Source: Sphaerochaeta sp032144095
GTDB taxonomy: Bacteria; Spirochaetota; Spirochaetia; Sphaerochaetales; Sphaerochaetaceae
Length of the DNA stretch: 64,000 nt
Direction of reading: 5' to 3'
Assembly: GCF_032144095.1 (NCBI RefSeq)
Contig: NZ_JAVSNJ010000002.1
Coordinates: forward strand, 248,001 to 312,000
In this document: piece after piece, positions 1 to 8,717 of the stretch
Position numbering within the stretch: position 1 is the stretch's first letter
Layout of the letters: each line of letters starts with the position of its first letter
Program-made: the position numbers and the translations under genes
The notes under the pieces: model-generated
Databases searched by the model: none
Told to the model about the DNA's origin: nothing
The model's input: only the letters and a program-made list of their open reading frames with translations

Positions 1-476
1 AGGCCTGTTGGTATGGACGAGATGGGGACCAAGACAGTTGTCCAGGTTCCAAAGGAGTCGGAATAGGGTTTTGTTATTATGGGACCGCCAACCAATTGGG
101 AGCTGAAAGTCCCATCGGGAAAGGAATGAAAGGGCTGTCCCACTTCCAGAGGATGGATGGTTCCAGATTCAATGGAGTATAAAAATGCACTCTTGACCGC
201 TGGTATCACGGAGACTGTGCTCGACACCCTCTGGGTAAGCTCTAGATGTTCGCCCCCACCTGCACCTTGTGCAAAATCCTGAAATGCAAGCAGTTCATCA
301 GCTGTAAAAAATGTTGAGAAGATATGAACGCCATTGATAACCTTCTCCTCAAAAGTCTTGGTAATCGCATGGTATGCAAAAACTGCAGAAAAAGCAGCAA
401 CTGCGCACAAAACCAATACAAGCAGGCCTGGCGAGAGCCTAATGGAGGAGAAAGTTTTTTTTTGGAACCGTTGCAT
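1..476 (-). CDS. N-terminal part of a membrane-anchored sensor protein (cut by window edge)
   Basis: The minus strand is open from an ATG at 476 to the window edge (158 codons) and is preceded by a good ribosome binding site (GGGAAGG, about 5 bases upstream). The protein starts with a short basic stretch (MQRFQKKTF) followed by one hydrophobic segment at about residues 13-34. After that comes a polar region that reads like an extracytoplasmic sensing domain. This is the usual N-terminal build of a chemoreceptor, histidine kinase or GGDEF/HD-GYP protein, but the output domain lies outside the window, so the class cannot be named. A smaller open frame on the other strand here is a shadow. Confidence 0.72.
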   Translation of the reverse strand, partial: MQRFQKKTFSSIRLSPGLLVLVLCAVAAFSAVFAYHAITKTFEEKVINGVHIFSTFFTADELLAFQDFAQGAGGGEHLELTQRVSSTVSVIPAVKSAFLYSIESGTIHPLEVGQPFHSFPDGTFSSQLVGGPIITKPYSDSFGTWTTVLVPISSIPTG

Positions 477-641
477 GTGACCTTCCCTAGTACTTCTAGA
501 AGGAATCATACAACAAAAAACAAGAATACTGTAAAAATTGCTGACAAATAGCGATAATTATTTACCAAAACAAGACACTATATAGAAAGTGTATAGAGCC
601 GAATATCCGCAAATATACACAATGAAGCCTATGGCTAGAGA

Positions 642-935
642 TCAACGGTATAGGCTCTTCCTCACTTCCTTCCCTTCAGAGAATTCGGCCTCATACTCGA
701 TCTGTCCCAGTTTGTCATACCTGATCCAGGTTCCCTGTTTTTGTCCGTTCTTGAAATTGCCGACCTGCCAAAGCATCCCGTTCTCACGGTAGAAGACCCA
801 CTTGCCTTCCATCTGCTCGTCCCCTACCACAGGTCCCTGGGCTTTTACCATTCCTGTCTTGAAATAATAGGTAAGAATATTTCCCCTCTGGGAAGAGATT
901 TTTTGCCCATTTGCATAGGTCTTTTCTCGTTCCAT
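642..935 (-). CDS. MORN-repeat (YwqK-like) protein
   Basis: A 97-residue protein built of MORN-type repeats: pairs such as EGKWVFYRENG and QGTWIRYDKLGQ recur at about 20-residue spacing, as in the YwqK family that is often labelled an antitoxin. I see no toxin partner next to it, so that label is not supported here. It has no signal peptide. An ATG at 956 would give seven more residues, but AAGGAG sits nine bases before the ATG at 935, so I prefer the shorter form. It stands alone, divergent from the acetyltransferase gene. Confidence 0.7.
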   Translation of the reverse strand: MEREKTYANGQKISSQRGNILTYYFKTGMVKAQGPVVGDEQMEGKWVFYRENGMLWQVGNFKNGQKQGTWIRYDKLGQIEYEAEFSEGKEVRKSLYR

Positions 936-1075
936 GGCATCAAGCTCCTTGTACATCTTCCTGCAAGAAGCTTACCATAGATTGTACAGGTAAACCATAA
1001 GGATGGGACGCATTGCAACCTTTTTCAGGTTGTACTATAGTTTATGGCGATATTTCTTGCAAAAGGCAGGTCCTC

Positions 1076-1636
1076 ATGAGTGGACAAACCCACAAAAGAT
1101 TTGCAGCAACCTTGGAATCAGAACGCCTCCATTTCCGCCATTTCTCCGCCCATGACGCCCAGGATCTCTTTGAGTATGCAGGCGATGAGGAGACAGTTCG
1201 CTATCTCACCTGGCCAAGGCACAAGAGCGTCCAGGAGTCTGAAGAGATCATCCACAAGCTCCTGTCCAACGACCAGACCTATGCCATTGTCCTCAAGCAA
1301 ACTGATAAGGTAGTAGGTTGCATCGACCTTCGATTGCTGACCGAAACGCAGGCATCCTTTGGCTATGTTTTGAACAGGGCATACTGGAACCAGGGTTTCA
1401 TGAGTGAGGCGCTGCACTGCATGCTTGACTACCTTTTTGAGGAACTTGGAATGGGGGAGGTGGAAAGCTGTCATGAGAAGGAGAATCAAGCTTCAGGGAG
1501 GGTAATGACAAAATGTGGGATGCGATGGACCCACCTTGCCTTGGGGGAGACCATGTTTGGAAAGGTCAGTGATAACCAACACTACAGCATAACCCGGGAG
1601 CAGTGGAGCGAAGGAAAAAAATCCAGTAGCTGCTAG
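1076..1636 (+). CDS. GNAT-family N-acetyltransferase (RimJ/RimL type)
   Basis: A 186-residue acetyl-CoA-dependent N-acyltransferase of the RimJ/RimL branch. The N-terminus has the typical ESERLHFRHF strand. The middle has the VVGCIDLRL and FGYVLNRAYWNQGFMSEAL segments, equivalent to the strand before the acetyl-CoA pyrophosphate loop and to that loop. The end has the N-x-x-S-x-R-V-M-x-K-x-G-M helix. These fold elements are all visible. The substrate cannot be predicted; relatives modify ribosomal proteins, antibiotics or free amino acids. A start at 1013 would add 21 residues without homology. ATG 1076 follows GGCAGG and matches the family start. It appears to be a single-gene unit. Confidence 0.82.
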   Translation: MSGQTHKRFAATLESERLHFRHFSAHDAQDLFEYAGDEETVRYLTWPRHKSVQESEEIIHKLLSNDQTYAIVLKQTDKVVGCIDLRLLTETQASFGYVLNRAYWNQGFMSEALHCMLDYLFEELGMGEVESCHEKENQASGRVMTKCGMRWTHLALGETMFGKVSDNQHYSITREQWSEGKKSSSC

Positions 1637-1747
1637 AGCATCAGGATAGATCTCGGCTCCTGCACGTTCTCTAGAGTTGTTCAGCGCTCATCAACATATG
1701 GTACAATGGGGAGGTCCTAACACTATTCCTACCCTTGGAGGTCCTTG

Positions 1748-2923
1748 ATGCATGCCCCTGATCTTTCCCTTTTGGAATTTTGCAAACGAATCATCGGTGT
1801 AGAAGGCCTGTCAGGGTCTGAAAAACCTGTAGCAGACCTCATTGCAGAAGAGATGCAGAGAGTTGGGTTTGATGAGGTCATCAGGGATGGGTATGGCACC
1901 ATCATTGGCAAGGTCAGGGGGAATAGGCCTGGAAACCTGATGTTTGAAGGGCATATGGATACGGTAGGTATCCAAGACCGTGCGTCCTGGAAGTATGACC
2001 CCTTTGGTTCAGACTTTGTTGACGGCAAACTCTATGGGCGGGGAACAAGCGACATGCGCTGCGCCCTTGCTGCCATGGTCCATGCCATAGGTTCGCTCGC
2101 CAAGGAAGGGAACAGGAACCACGCAACACTCTCTGTCGTGGCAGTGGTACATGAGGAGATTTTCGAAGGCATTGCCTTTGGCAAGGTCTTGGACAGGTAT
2201 GCTCCCGACCTAGTGGTGCTTGGTGAGGCTTCAGATCTCAAGTTGATGTTGGGCCAGAAAGGAAGGGCTGAGCTTAGCATAGAGACCTTTGGGAAAAATG
2301 CACATTCAGCCCACCCAGAGAAGGGAAAAAATGCCATCGAGGCGATGGAAAAGGTCTTGCATTGCCTTCCACTTATGCCCACCCCAACCTGTCCACTGCT
2401 TGGTGAAGGCATCATGGTTGTCACCGATATCCTCTCCCATCCCTACCCGGGTTGCTCTGTCATCCCGGACCTCTGTACGATTACCATCGACCGAAGGACG
2501 CTCGTTGGGGAGACGGAGCAATCCCTGGTTTCAGGGATACGGGAACAGTTGCTGCAGGTTTTCCCCCAAGGGGAGCATGAGTTTGCCTGTTCGGTCAAGA
2601 CAAGCAGAGAAACATGCTATACAGGGGCGTCCTTGGGAGGGAGGCGGTTCTTCCCCGCATGGGTCATTGATGAAGGGTCACCCTTCGTTGCCTTTGGCCG
2701 GGAGGCGATGAGGCAAGCGGGGCTTCCTTACGCTACAGGCTACTACCCTTTCTGCACCGACGGCAGCGAGAGTGCCGGAAACCGATCGATTCCTACCATC
2801 GGCTTTGGACCCTCCTCACCCACGATGGCACATGTCATTGACGAGTATGTCAAGTTTGAGCAGGTCCTGGTTGCCAAGCGGGTGTATGCAGAATTGGCAA
2901 GGGTCTTCCAACAGTTGCCCTAG
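1748..2923 (+). CDS. M20-family metallohydrolase, YgeY-like
   Basis: A 391-residue zinc-dependent M20 peptidase/deacylase of full length. Visible metal and catalytic motifs are GHMDTV (H69, D71), GRGTSDM (D102) and the HEE pair at about 135-137, plus the C-terminal segment ending in a conserved His (MAHVID). The sequence matches the YgeY branch, which is found in bacteria with selenium-dependent molybdenum hydroxylase and purine-type catabolism and acts on carbamoyl or acyl amino-acid type bonds. Its true substrate here is unknown. GGAGG at 1737-1741 is six bases before ATG 1748, so I reject the TTG at 1745. It is not in an operon, but the window also holds a molybdenum hydroxylase cluster 35 kb away. 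Confidence 0.83.
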   Translation: MHAPDLSLLEFCKRIIGVEGLSGSEKPVADLIAEEMQRVGFDEVIRDGYGTIIGKVRGNRPGNLMFEGHMDTVGIQDRASWKYDPFGSDFVDGKLYGRGTSDMRCALAAMVHAIGSLAKEGNRNHATLSVVAVVHEEIFEGIAFGKVLDRYAPDLVVLGEASDLKLMLGQKGRAELSIETFGKNAHSAHPEKGKNAIEAMEKVLHCLPLMPTPTCPLLGEGIMVVTDILSHPYPGCSVIPDLCTITIDRRTLVGETEQSLVSGIREQLLQVFPQGEHEFACSVKTSRETCYTGASLGGRRFFPAWVIDEGSPFVAFGREAMRQAGLPYATGYYPFCTDGSESAGNRSIPTIGFGPSSPTMAHVIDEYVKFEQVLVAKRVYAELARVFQQLP

Positions 2924-3142
2924 GGTATGCCTCTTGGTACCACAGCCTATACTTCATGCTCTGATCATGCGATCCAACCGTTACATAAGAGGCAGGACAT
3001 CACATGCAAGAAGATATTTCCTTTTTTTTGTACAGGGTATACAATATCTCTCTAGAATTTACCAATATGCAGTGCTATATTGAAGAACCGCCTTTGATCC
3101 TCCTTGTGATGAATACCCAGGTTAGCGGCGAATCTTACGTGA

Positions 3143-4186
3143 ATGGAAGGCATCAGACAAATGGGAGACAATGAATCTGCAGACATACGAAGGCAACTGT
3201 TACAATGGGTCCAACCGATTATCCTGATATTGCTTCTACTTGTCTGTATTCTTGCACTCACGACCAATGCGGTGGGTTCCTATCAATGGAAAACCTATCC
3301 ACCCCTCATAGCTGGCCTCATGGCCATTGATCTTGTTGCTTGGTATTTTACCTGCAAAAGAAAATTTCTGGTTTCCACCCTATTGACGGTGAGCATCGCA
3401 TTGCTCGGCTCCTGGGGATCGATCCTGATTGATGCCCAGCACGGGATAACAGAGTTTTTTCCCCTTATCTATGTTACCATAACGGTCATCCTCTCAAGCG
3501 TTAGCCTGCCACTTCTCTATACCCTGGTTATCGCATCACTGCAGTTTGTACTGCTTTCCCTCATTGTCTTCTCCACCCCCGCCCTGATGGCTCGCAACTG
3601 GGCGAGCTTTCTCTCCTATGTGCTGATGGTCTCCGCCTTGAGCATGGTTGCCAACTATATACGAACCCGTCAGGTCCGGATGTTTATGGAAAGCTCCATC
3701 AGGGACCACCTGACAGGGCTGCTCAACAGACGCTACTTTGATGCAACCCTGGAGGATAGGGTCAAACGAGGTTCTGAAAAGAATATCTCCTATGGCATCA
3801 TGTTGATGGATATCGACAATTTCAAGCGCTACAATGACAACTTCAGCCATGCCACGGGGGATACCATCCTCCAGAGAATAGGGAGCTTCCTGTCTGGAGA
3901 AATGGAGAGGAACAGCATTGTATGCCGCTATGGTGGTGATGAGTTTGCCATTATCCTTCCTGATACCAACAAAAATGAGCTGTTCATGATAGCTGACAAA
4001 ATCCGCTTGGATGTGAAGGATCTGGACATCTCAGACATCTGCCCCAGCTACCCCCAGCTCTCCCTTTCCATAGGTCTGGTCCTCTTTCCCGAGGATGAAT
4101 CAACATGCGAGGATTTGATGGCCCATGCCGATCGGTATCTCATGATCGCCAAGGAACAGGGAAAGGACCGGGTAATGTCCCGATAA
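3143..4186 (+). CDS. Membrane-bound diguanylate cyclase (GGDEF)
   Basis: A 347-residue protein that makes cyclic di-GMP from two GTP. The first 175 residues hold about six hydrophobic segments with short loops and no recognisable sensor domain. The C-terminal half is a GGDEF domain with the DHLTGLLNRR start, the metal-binding MDIDNFK strand and an intact YGGDEF active site at about 263-268. The positions where the inhibitory RxxD I-site would lie read ERNS, so product inhibition is probably absent. An ATG at 3161 (six residues later) has a slightly better upstream purine stretch, so the start is uncertain. It is monocistronic. Confidence 0.88.
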   Translation: MEGIRQMGDNESADIRRQLLQWVQPIILILLLLVCILALTTNAVGSYQWKTYPPLIAGLMAIDLVAWYFTCKRKFLVSTLLTVSIALLGSWGSILIDAQHGITEFFPLIYVTITVILSSVSLPLLYTLVIASLQFVLLSLIVFSTPALMARNWASFLSYVLMVSALSMVANYIRTRQVRMFMESSIRDHLTGLLNRRYFDATLEDRVKRGSEKNISYGIMLMDIDNFKRYNDNFSHATGDTILQRIGSFLSGEMERNSIVCRYGGDEFAIILPDTNKNELFMIADKIRLDVKDLDISDICPSYPQLSLSIGLVLFPEDESTCEDLMAHADRYLMIAKEQGKDRVMSR

Positions 4187-4211
4187 AGTCTTGCCAATTT
4201 CATCCGAAAGG

Positions 4212-4240
4212 TTGCTTATCAAATCGAATGAAGTTATGAT
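4212..4240 (+). promoter_or_regulatory. Sigma-70-type promoter for the lysine-rich peptide gene
   Basis: TTGCTT at 4212-4217 and TATGAT at 4235-4240 are separated by exactly 17 bases and lie about 40 bases before the start codon at 4279. Together with the terminator at 4436 this makes the peptide gene an independent transcription unit. Confidence 0.5.
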
Positions 4241-4278
4241 TCTTCCCATCAGCAAATCAAAATCAGGAGGTGCCGAAT

Positions 4279-4380
4279 ATGGCTAAATCCCAGGACGCAA
4301 AGAAAGAAGAGAAAAAGAAGCCTCTTAAAACAGCCAAAGAAAAGAAACAAGAGAAACTCGAGAAGAAGAAAAACAAATAA
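4279..4380 (+). CDS. Small lysine-rich basic peptide, 33 residues
   Basis: An unrecognised 33-residue peptide (start MAKSQDAKKEEKKK). More than 40% of its residues are lysine, about a fifth are glutamate, and there is no hydrophobic segment, so it should be a highly charged, helical or disordered cytoplasmic peptide. It may bind nucleic acid or ribosomes; that is inference only. Translation is strongly supported: AGGAGGTG (4265-4272) is about seven bases before the ATG, a promoter lies at 4212-4240 and a rho-independent terminator at 4436-4478. It is shorter than usual gene-calling limits and easily missed. Confidence 0.66.
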   Translation: MAKSQDAKKEEKKKPLKTAKEKKQEKLEKKKNK

Positions 4381-4435
4381 ATTCTTCATGGGGCGATGGT
4401 TCCCATGCATTCAGGCTCTTGCTATTCCATTCTGC

Positions 4436-4478
4436 AGCCCAAGCGGGACAACATTGTTGCAACCCCTTGGGCTTTTTT
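4436..4478 (+). terminator. Rho-independent terminator
   Basis: AGCCCAAG (4436-4443) and CTTGGGCT (4466-4473) form an 8-bp stem, followed by a run of T to 4478. It ends the lysine-rich peptide transcript and separates it from the PDH operon. The loop contains GTTGCAAC, and GGTTGCAAC recurs at 4492-4500. Confidence 0.75.
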
Positions 4479-4616
4479 CCGCCTAAACGCAGGTTGCAAC
4501 AAAGGTACCCATTCCGACACGCTACTATGCCAAAAGGCAGAGTTTCCCAGGTGATAGCCCTTTTCTAAATTATATTGTACACTATTTTATGTTACGACAC
4601 CTTTATTGTATTGAAT

Positions 4617-4635
4617 TACCACCATTTTGGTAGTA
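4617..4635 (+). promoter_or_regulatory. Inverted repeat in the aceE upstream region
   Basis: TACCACCA (4617-4624) and TGGTAGTA (4628-4635) form an inverted repeat with one mismatch and a three-base centre, 78 bases before aceE, in the AT-rich stretch where a promoter is expected. It could be an operator for a PDH regulator. It is not the TGGT-N3-ACCA layout of the proteobacterial PdhR box, and no regulator gene is adjacent. A second, weaker TGGT-N6-ACCA element lies at about 4644-4657. Confidence 0.3.
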
Positions 4636-4712
4636 TTCTTCAGGTGGTGACTAGACCAGCAATTATGTGGCTGTTGTATCAAAAATAATGAACTCACTAT
4701 CGGAGGAGATGT

Positions 4713-7379
4713 ATGAGTAATACGATTTTTCATGATCAGGACCCTGCAGAGACCAAAGATTGGTTGGATTCTATAGATGGAGTTATCGCAAAGGAAGGGG
4801 CTCAGAAGGTAGATTATCTACTCTCCGAACTGACCCAATCTGCACGCAAACAGGGGGTGAACACCTCCCCTGGGGTAATAAGCCCCTATACAAATACACC
4901 AATACAGGGGACTGCAGCGACCATTCCACCTGAAGAATCTCTCATAGCCAGAAATGTTGCCGCTTTTGTACGATGGAACGCCATGGTCATGGTTGCCCGT
5001 GCAAATGCCGAGGGCAAGGGCCTGGGTGGACATATCGCAAGCTACTCTTCCGCCTCTGCAATGTATGAGGTTGGATATAACTGGTTCTTCAAGGGTCCAC
5101 AGGCTGAAAATGGTGCTGACCTTGTCTATTTTCAAGGCCACTCTTCTCCTGGGATGTACGCAAGGGCTTATGTGGAAGGACGGCTTACCGAAGAGCAGCT
5201 GGACAACTTCCGACAGGAGGTCGATGGCAAGGGCCTTTCGTCCTACCCCCACCCCTACCTGATGCCGGATTTCTGGCAGTTTCCCACCGTATCGATGGGC
5301 CTTGGCCCTTCGATGGCGATCTATCAGGCCCGATTCATGAAATACATGGAATCGCGGGAGCTCATGAAGGTCGGCGACAGGAAGGTCTGGGTCTTCATGG
5401 GTGATGGAGAGTCGGATGAGCCAGAATCCCTTGCAGCCCTCACCTTGGCAACACGCGAGCATCTGGACAACCTGATCTTTGTGGTAAACTGCAACCTACA
5501 GCGCCTTGATGGACCTGTCCGTGGAAACGGCAAGATCATACAGGAACTGGAAGGCAAGTTCAGGGGTGCCGGCTGGAATGTAATCAAAGTAATCTGGGGA
5601 ACAGAGTGGGACGAGATATTTGAAAAGGATACCAAGGGTATTCTTTTGCAGAAGCTCTCCACCATGGTCGATGGCGAGTTCCAGACCCTCCAGTCAAGGG
5701 GACCCACATACCTGAGGGAAAAGCTCTTTTCAGGCGATGAGTATCTCGAGGCCCTGATAGAGGGCAAGAGCGACAAGGAGCTCTGGCAGCTGAGCCGAGG
5801 GGGCCATGACCCCAGAAAGGTCTATGCAGCCTTCCATGAAGCTTCCAAGCACAAGAACGAGCCTACAGTAATACTCTTCAAGACGGTCAAGGGCTTTGGC
5901 ATGGGATCGGGAGAGGCCTCGATGGGGGCTCACAACCAGAAACATCTTGATGGTGAGGAACTGCTCGCCTTTAGGGATCATTTCCACGTCCCCATCACCG
6001 ATGAGCAGGCCAAGAGCCTTGCCTTCATCAAACCCGATCCGGAGAGCAAGGAAGCAAAGTTCATTGCACGAAGGCGTGAGGCAATGGGAGGGCCTGTTCC
6101 TTTCCGTCATAGCAAGGGCGAGAAACTGAACGTCCCTGAGGCCAAGGAGTATGATGACATGCTCACCTCTTCCGGTGAGAGGGAGCTCTCCACTACCATG
6201 GCCTTTGTCAGGCTTCTCACCAAGCTGGTAAAGGACAAGAACATAGGAAATCGGGTTGTCCCGATCATTCCTGATGAGGCCAGGACCTTTGGCATGGAGG
6301 GTCTGTTCAGACAGATCGGTATCTACTCCTCGGTCGGACAGCTCTATGAGCCCCAGGACAAGGAGGCTTTCTTGTGGTACCGCGAGGATGTAAAGGGGCA
6401 GATCCTTGAGGAGGGGCTCACCGAAGCCGGTGCAATTTCCTCCTGGATAGCTGCTGCAACCTCCTATGCAAACCATCAGAAGACCATGATTCCCTTCTAC
6501 GCCTTCTATTCGATGTTCGGCTTCCAAAGAGTTGGGGACTTTATCTGGGCTGCTGGGGACAGCAGGGCCAAGGGATTTTTGATGGGAGCTACTGCAGGAA
6601 GGACGACACTCAATGGTGAAGGCCTCCAGCACGAGGACGGCCATGGCCTGCTTTTGGCTGCAACGCACCCCTCCTGCCAGGCCTACGACCCGACCTTCTC
6701 CTATGAGCTTGCCATCATCATCGAGGATGGCCTGAAACGAATGTTTGTCGACGATGAGAACATCTTCTACTACATCACGCTGATGAACGAGAACTATATC
6801 CATCCAGAGATGCCCAAGGGTGTCGAGGAGGGTATCAAGAAAGGTGCCTATCTCTTCAGGAAAGCCAAGAAGAGCAAGGCCCCTGTGGTACAGCTCATGG
6901 GTAGCGGAACCATCTTGAGGGAGGTCCTTGCAGCTGCAGACCTTCTCCAAAAGGACTTCGGTGTCGAATCCGACATATGGAGCATCCTTGGGGTAAATGA
7001 ACTGCATCGTGATGGCATAGCGGCAGATCGGTACAACCTCACCCATCCTGAGCAGGAGAAACAGGTGGCCTATCTGACCAAGGTCATGGAAGGCCATACG
7101 GGTCCTGTTGTCATCAGCACAGACTACCTACGGGCCTATCCTGAACAGATCAGAAGGCTCATACCCCAGAAAAACGTTACCATCCTTGGTACCGACGGCT
7201 TTGGCCGTTCTGACTTCAGGCATGCTCTGCGTAGGTTCTTTGAGGTTGACAGGTTCTATATCGCTCTCGCTGCCCTCAAGGGCCTTTCCGATGAGGGAAC
7301 CATCCCTGCCAAGAAAGTGCGTGAAGCCATTGAGCTCTATCACATCGACATCGACAAACCCAATCCTCTGTTGAGTTAA
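4713..7379 (+). CDS. aceE: Pyruvate dehydrogenase E1 component, homodimeric type
   Basis: An 888-residue thiamine-diphosphate enzyme that decarboxylates pyruvate and acetylates the lipoyl group of E2. It has the full length of the homodimeric AceE family, not the split alpha/beta E1. The ThDP/Mg motif is clear: GDGESDEPE at about 229-237 followed by the VVNCNLQRLDGPVRGN segment. The N-terminal RWNAMVMV and GGHIASYSSA stretches and the long C-terminal transketolase-like half are also typical. GGAGGAG lies just before ATG 4713. It is the first gene of the aceE-aceF-lpdA operon (gaps of 13 and 14 bases), preceded by an inverted repeat that may be an operator. Confidence 0.97.
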   Translation: MSNTIFHDQDPAETKDWLDSIDGVIAKEGAQKVDYLLSELTQSARKQGVNTSPGVISPYTNTPIQGTAATIPPEESLIARNVAAFVRWNAMVMVARANAEGKGLGGHIASYSSASAMYEVGYNWFFKGPQAENGADLVYFQGHSSPGMYARAYVEGRLTEEQLDNFRQEVDGKGLSSYPHPYLMPDFWQFPTVSMGLGPSMAIYQARFMKYMESRELMKVGDRKVWVFMGDGESDEPESLAALTLATREHLDNLIFVVNCNLQRLDGPVRGNGKIIQELEGKFRGAGWNVIKVIWGTEWDEIFEKDTKGILLQKLSTMVDGEFQTLQSRGPTYLREKLFSGDEYLEALIEGKSDKELWQLSRGGHDPRKVYAAFHEASKHKNEPTVILFKTVKGFGMGSGEASMGAHNQKHLDGEELLAFRDHFHVPITDEQAKSLAFIKPDPESKEAKFIARRREAMGGPVPFRHSKGEKLNVPEAKEYDDMLTSSGERELSTTMAFVRLLTKLVKDKNIGNRVVPIIPDEARTFGMEGLFRQIGIYSSVGQLYEPQDKEAFLWYREDVKGQILEEGLTEAGAISSWIAAATSYANHQKTMIPFYAFYSMFGFQRVGDFIWAAGDSRAKGFLMGATAGRTTLNGEGLQHEDGHGLLLAATHPSCQAYDPTFSYELAIIIEDGLKRMFVDDENIFYYITLMNENYIHPEMPKGVEEGIKKGAYLFRKAKKSKAPVVQLMGSGTILREVLAAADLLQKDFGVESDIWSILGVNELHRDGIAADRYNLTHPEQEKQVAYLTKVMEGHTGPVVISTDYLRAYPEQIRRLIPQKNVTILGTDGFGRSDFRHALRRFFEVDRFYIALAALKGLSDEGTIPAKKVREAIELYHIDIDKPNPLLS

Positions 7380-7392
7380 GGAGATTTACGAC

Positions 7393-8703
7393 ATGGCAGT
7401 AAAGCAGATACTAATCCCAAATATTGGGGATTTCGCGGATGTTGCGATCGTTGAAGTATATATCAAGGTTGGCGACACCATTGCAATGGAGGATTCTGTC
7501 CTCTCGCTGGAAAGTGAGAAGGCTGTGATAGACATCCCCTCCCCCTATGCAGGTACCGTCTCCAAGATATTGGTAAAGGAGGGCGACCTTGTTTCCAAGG
7601 ACACCCCCGTTGCCGAGATCGAGGTCTCCGGCGAACAGGCTGATGAAGGCAAGAAACCTGAACCTCCCAAAAAAGAAGAGGAAAAACCCCTTGAGGCAAA
7701 AAAACCAGCCGAGACCAAGGCAGAAGTGCCCAAGGCTGAAAAGCAGGAGCCAGTGAAGGAAGAGAGCAAAACAGACCTGGTCAACGAACAGGAACCCGGA
7801 GCCCTCTATCACGCAACCCCTTCGCTACGCAAGTATGCCCGTGAGCTTGGGGTCGAGCTATCCCAGGTGACCGGTACCGGCCCCCATGGCAGGATCTTGC
7901 ATGAGGATGTCCAGGCCCTGGTCAAGAAGGCCCTACAAGGTGGGTTTTCCAAGACAACTGGTGCAAAGATTGAGCTGGAGGACTTCTCAAAGTATGGGAG
8001 TGTTGAGCGCAAAGCCCTCTCCCGTATCCAGAAGATATCCGGCCCTCACCTGCAGAAGAGCTGGCAGATCATCCCCCATGTCACCCAGTATGACAAGGCA
8101 GATGTCACTGACCTGGAGAGTCTGAGAAAGACACTCAAGGAAGAGATGAAGAAGCAAAAGGATGGTGAGGGTCCGACCATCAGCATCCTGCCGTTCATCA
8201 TCAAGGCAGTGACTGCCGCATTGATGAAGTTCCCTGAGATAAACGCTTCGTTCGATGAGGATGCCGGTGAGTTGATCCTCAAACACTACTACCACATTGG
8301 GGTAGCGGTCGATACACCGGAGGGTCTTGTTGTACCGGTCATCAAGGACGCGGACAAGAAAACCATCACCCAACTGGCGGCTGAGCTCGCCCAGATAAGC
8401 CAAAGGGCGAGGGAGCGGAAGCTCAAGGGCGAGGACCTTTCAGGTGGCTCGTTCAGCATCTCAAGCCTTGGGGGAATTGGAGGGACTGCCTTCTCCCCGA
8501 TCATCAACCCACCACAGGTTGCCATACTGGGCGTTTCCCGGCTGTCGAAGGAACCGGTATGGAACGGTGAGGCCTTTGTGCCACGGGACATCCTCCCCTT
8601 CTCCCTAGCCTATGACCATCGGGTCATTGATGGGGCAACAGGGGTTCGGTTCACCACCTATCTCGCCTCACTGTTGGGCGATATTCGAAGGGTACTGCTC
8701 TAA
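7393..8703 (+). CDS. aceF: Dihydrolipoamide acetyltransferase, E2 of pyruvate dehydrogenase
   Basis: A 436-residue E2 that carries acetyl groups on lipoyl-lysine and transfers them to CoA, forming the core of the complex. One lipoyl domain is seen at residues 1-78, with the lipoylated lysine at K43 in ESEKA. A long Lys/Glu/Pro/Ala-rich flexible linker follows (about 85-128). The E1/E3-binding domain is at about 135-175 (ATPSLRKYARELG, GTGPHGRI), and the acyltransferase domain runs from about 200 to the end with the catalytic DHRVIDGA. Proteobacterial partners of homodimeric E1 often have two or three lipoyl domains; this one has one. It lies 13 bases after aceE. Confidence 0.96.
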   Translation: MAVKQILIPNIGDFADVAIVEVYIKVGDTIAMEDSVLSLESEKAVIDIPSPYAGTVSKILVKEGDLVSKDTPVAEIEVSGEQADEGKKPEPPKKEEEKPLEAKKPAETKAEVPKAEKQEPVKEESKTDLVNEQEPGALYHATPSLRKYARELGVELSQVTGTGPHGRILHEDVQALVKKALQGGFSKTTGAKIELEDFSKYGSVERKALSRIQKISGPHLQKSWQIIPHVTQYDKADVTDLESLRKTLKEEMKKQKDGEGPTISILPFIIKAVTAALMKFPEINASFDEDAGELILKHYYHIGVAVDTPEGLVVPVIKDADKKTITQLAAELAQISQRARERKLKGEDLSGGSFSISSLGGIGGTAFSPIINPPQVAILGVSRLSKEPVWNGEAFVPRDILPFSLAYDHRVIDGATGVRFTTYLASLLGDIRRVLL

Positions 8704-8717
8704 GGAGGTAGGTACAG

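Noticed and set aside
324..551. Plus-strand open frame of 75 codons near the left edge
   Set aside because: It is the shadow of the minus-strand sensor gene fragment (1-476), which has a ribosome binding site, a membrane segment and protein-like composition.
642..935. Toxin-antitoxin locus from the YwqK-like annotation
   Set aside because: No toxin-like neighbour is present; MORN repeats alone do not show antitoxin function.
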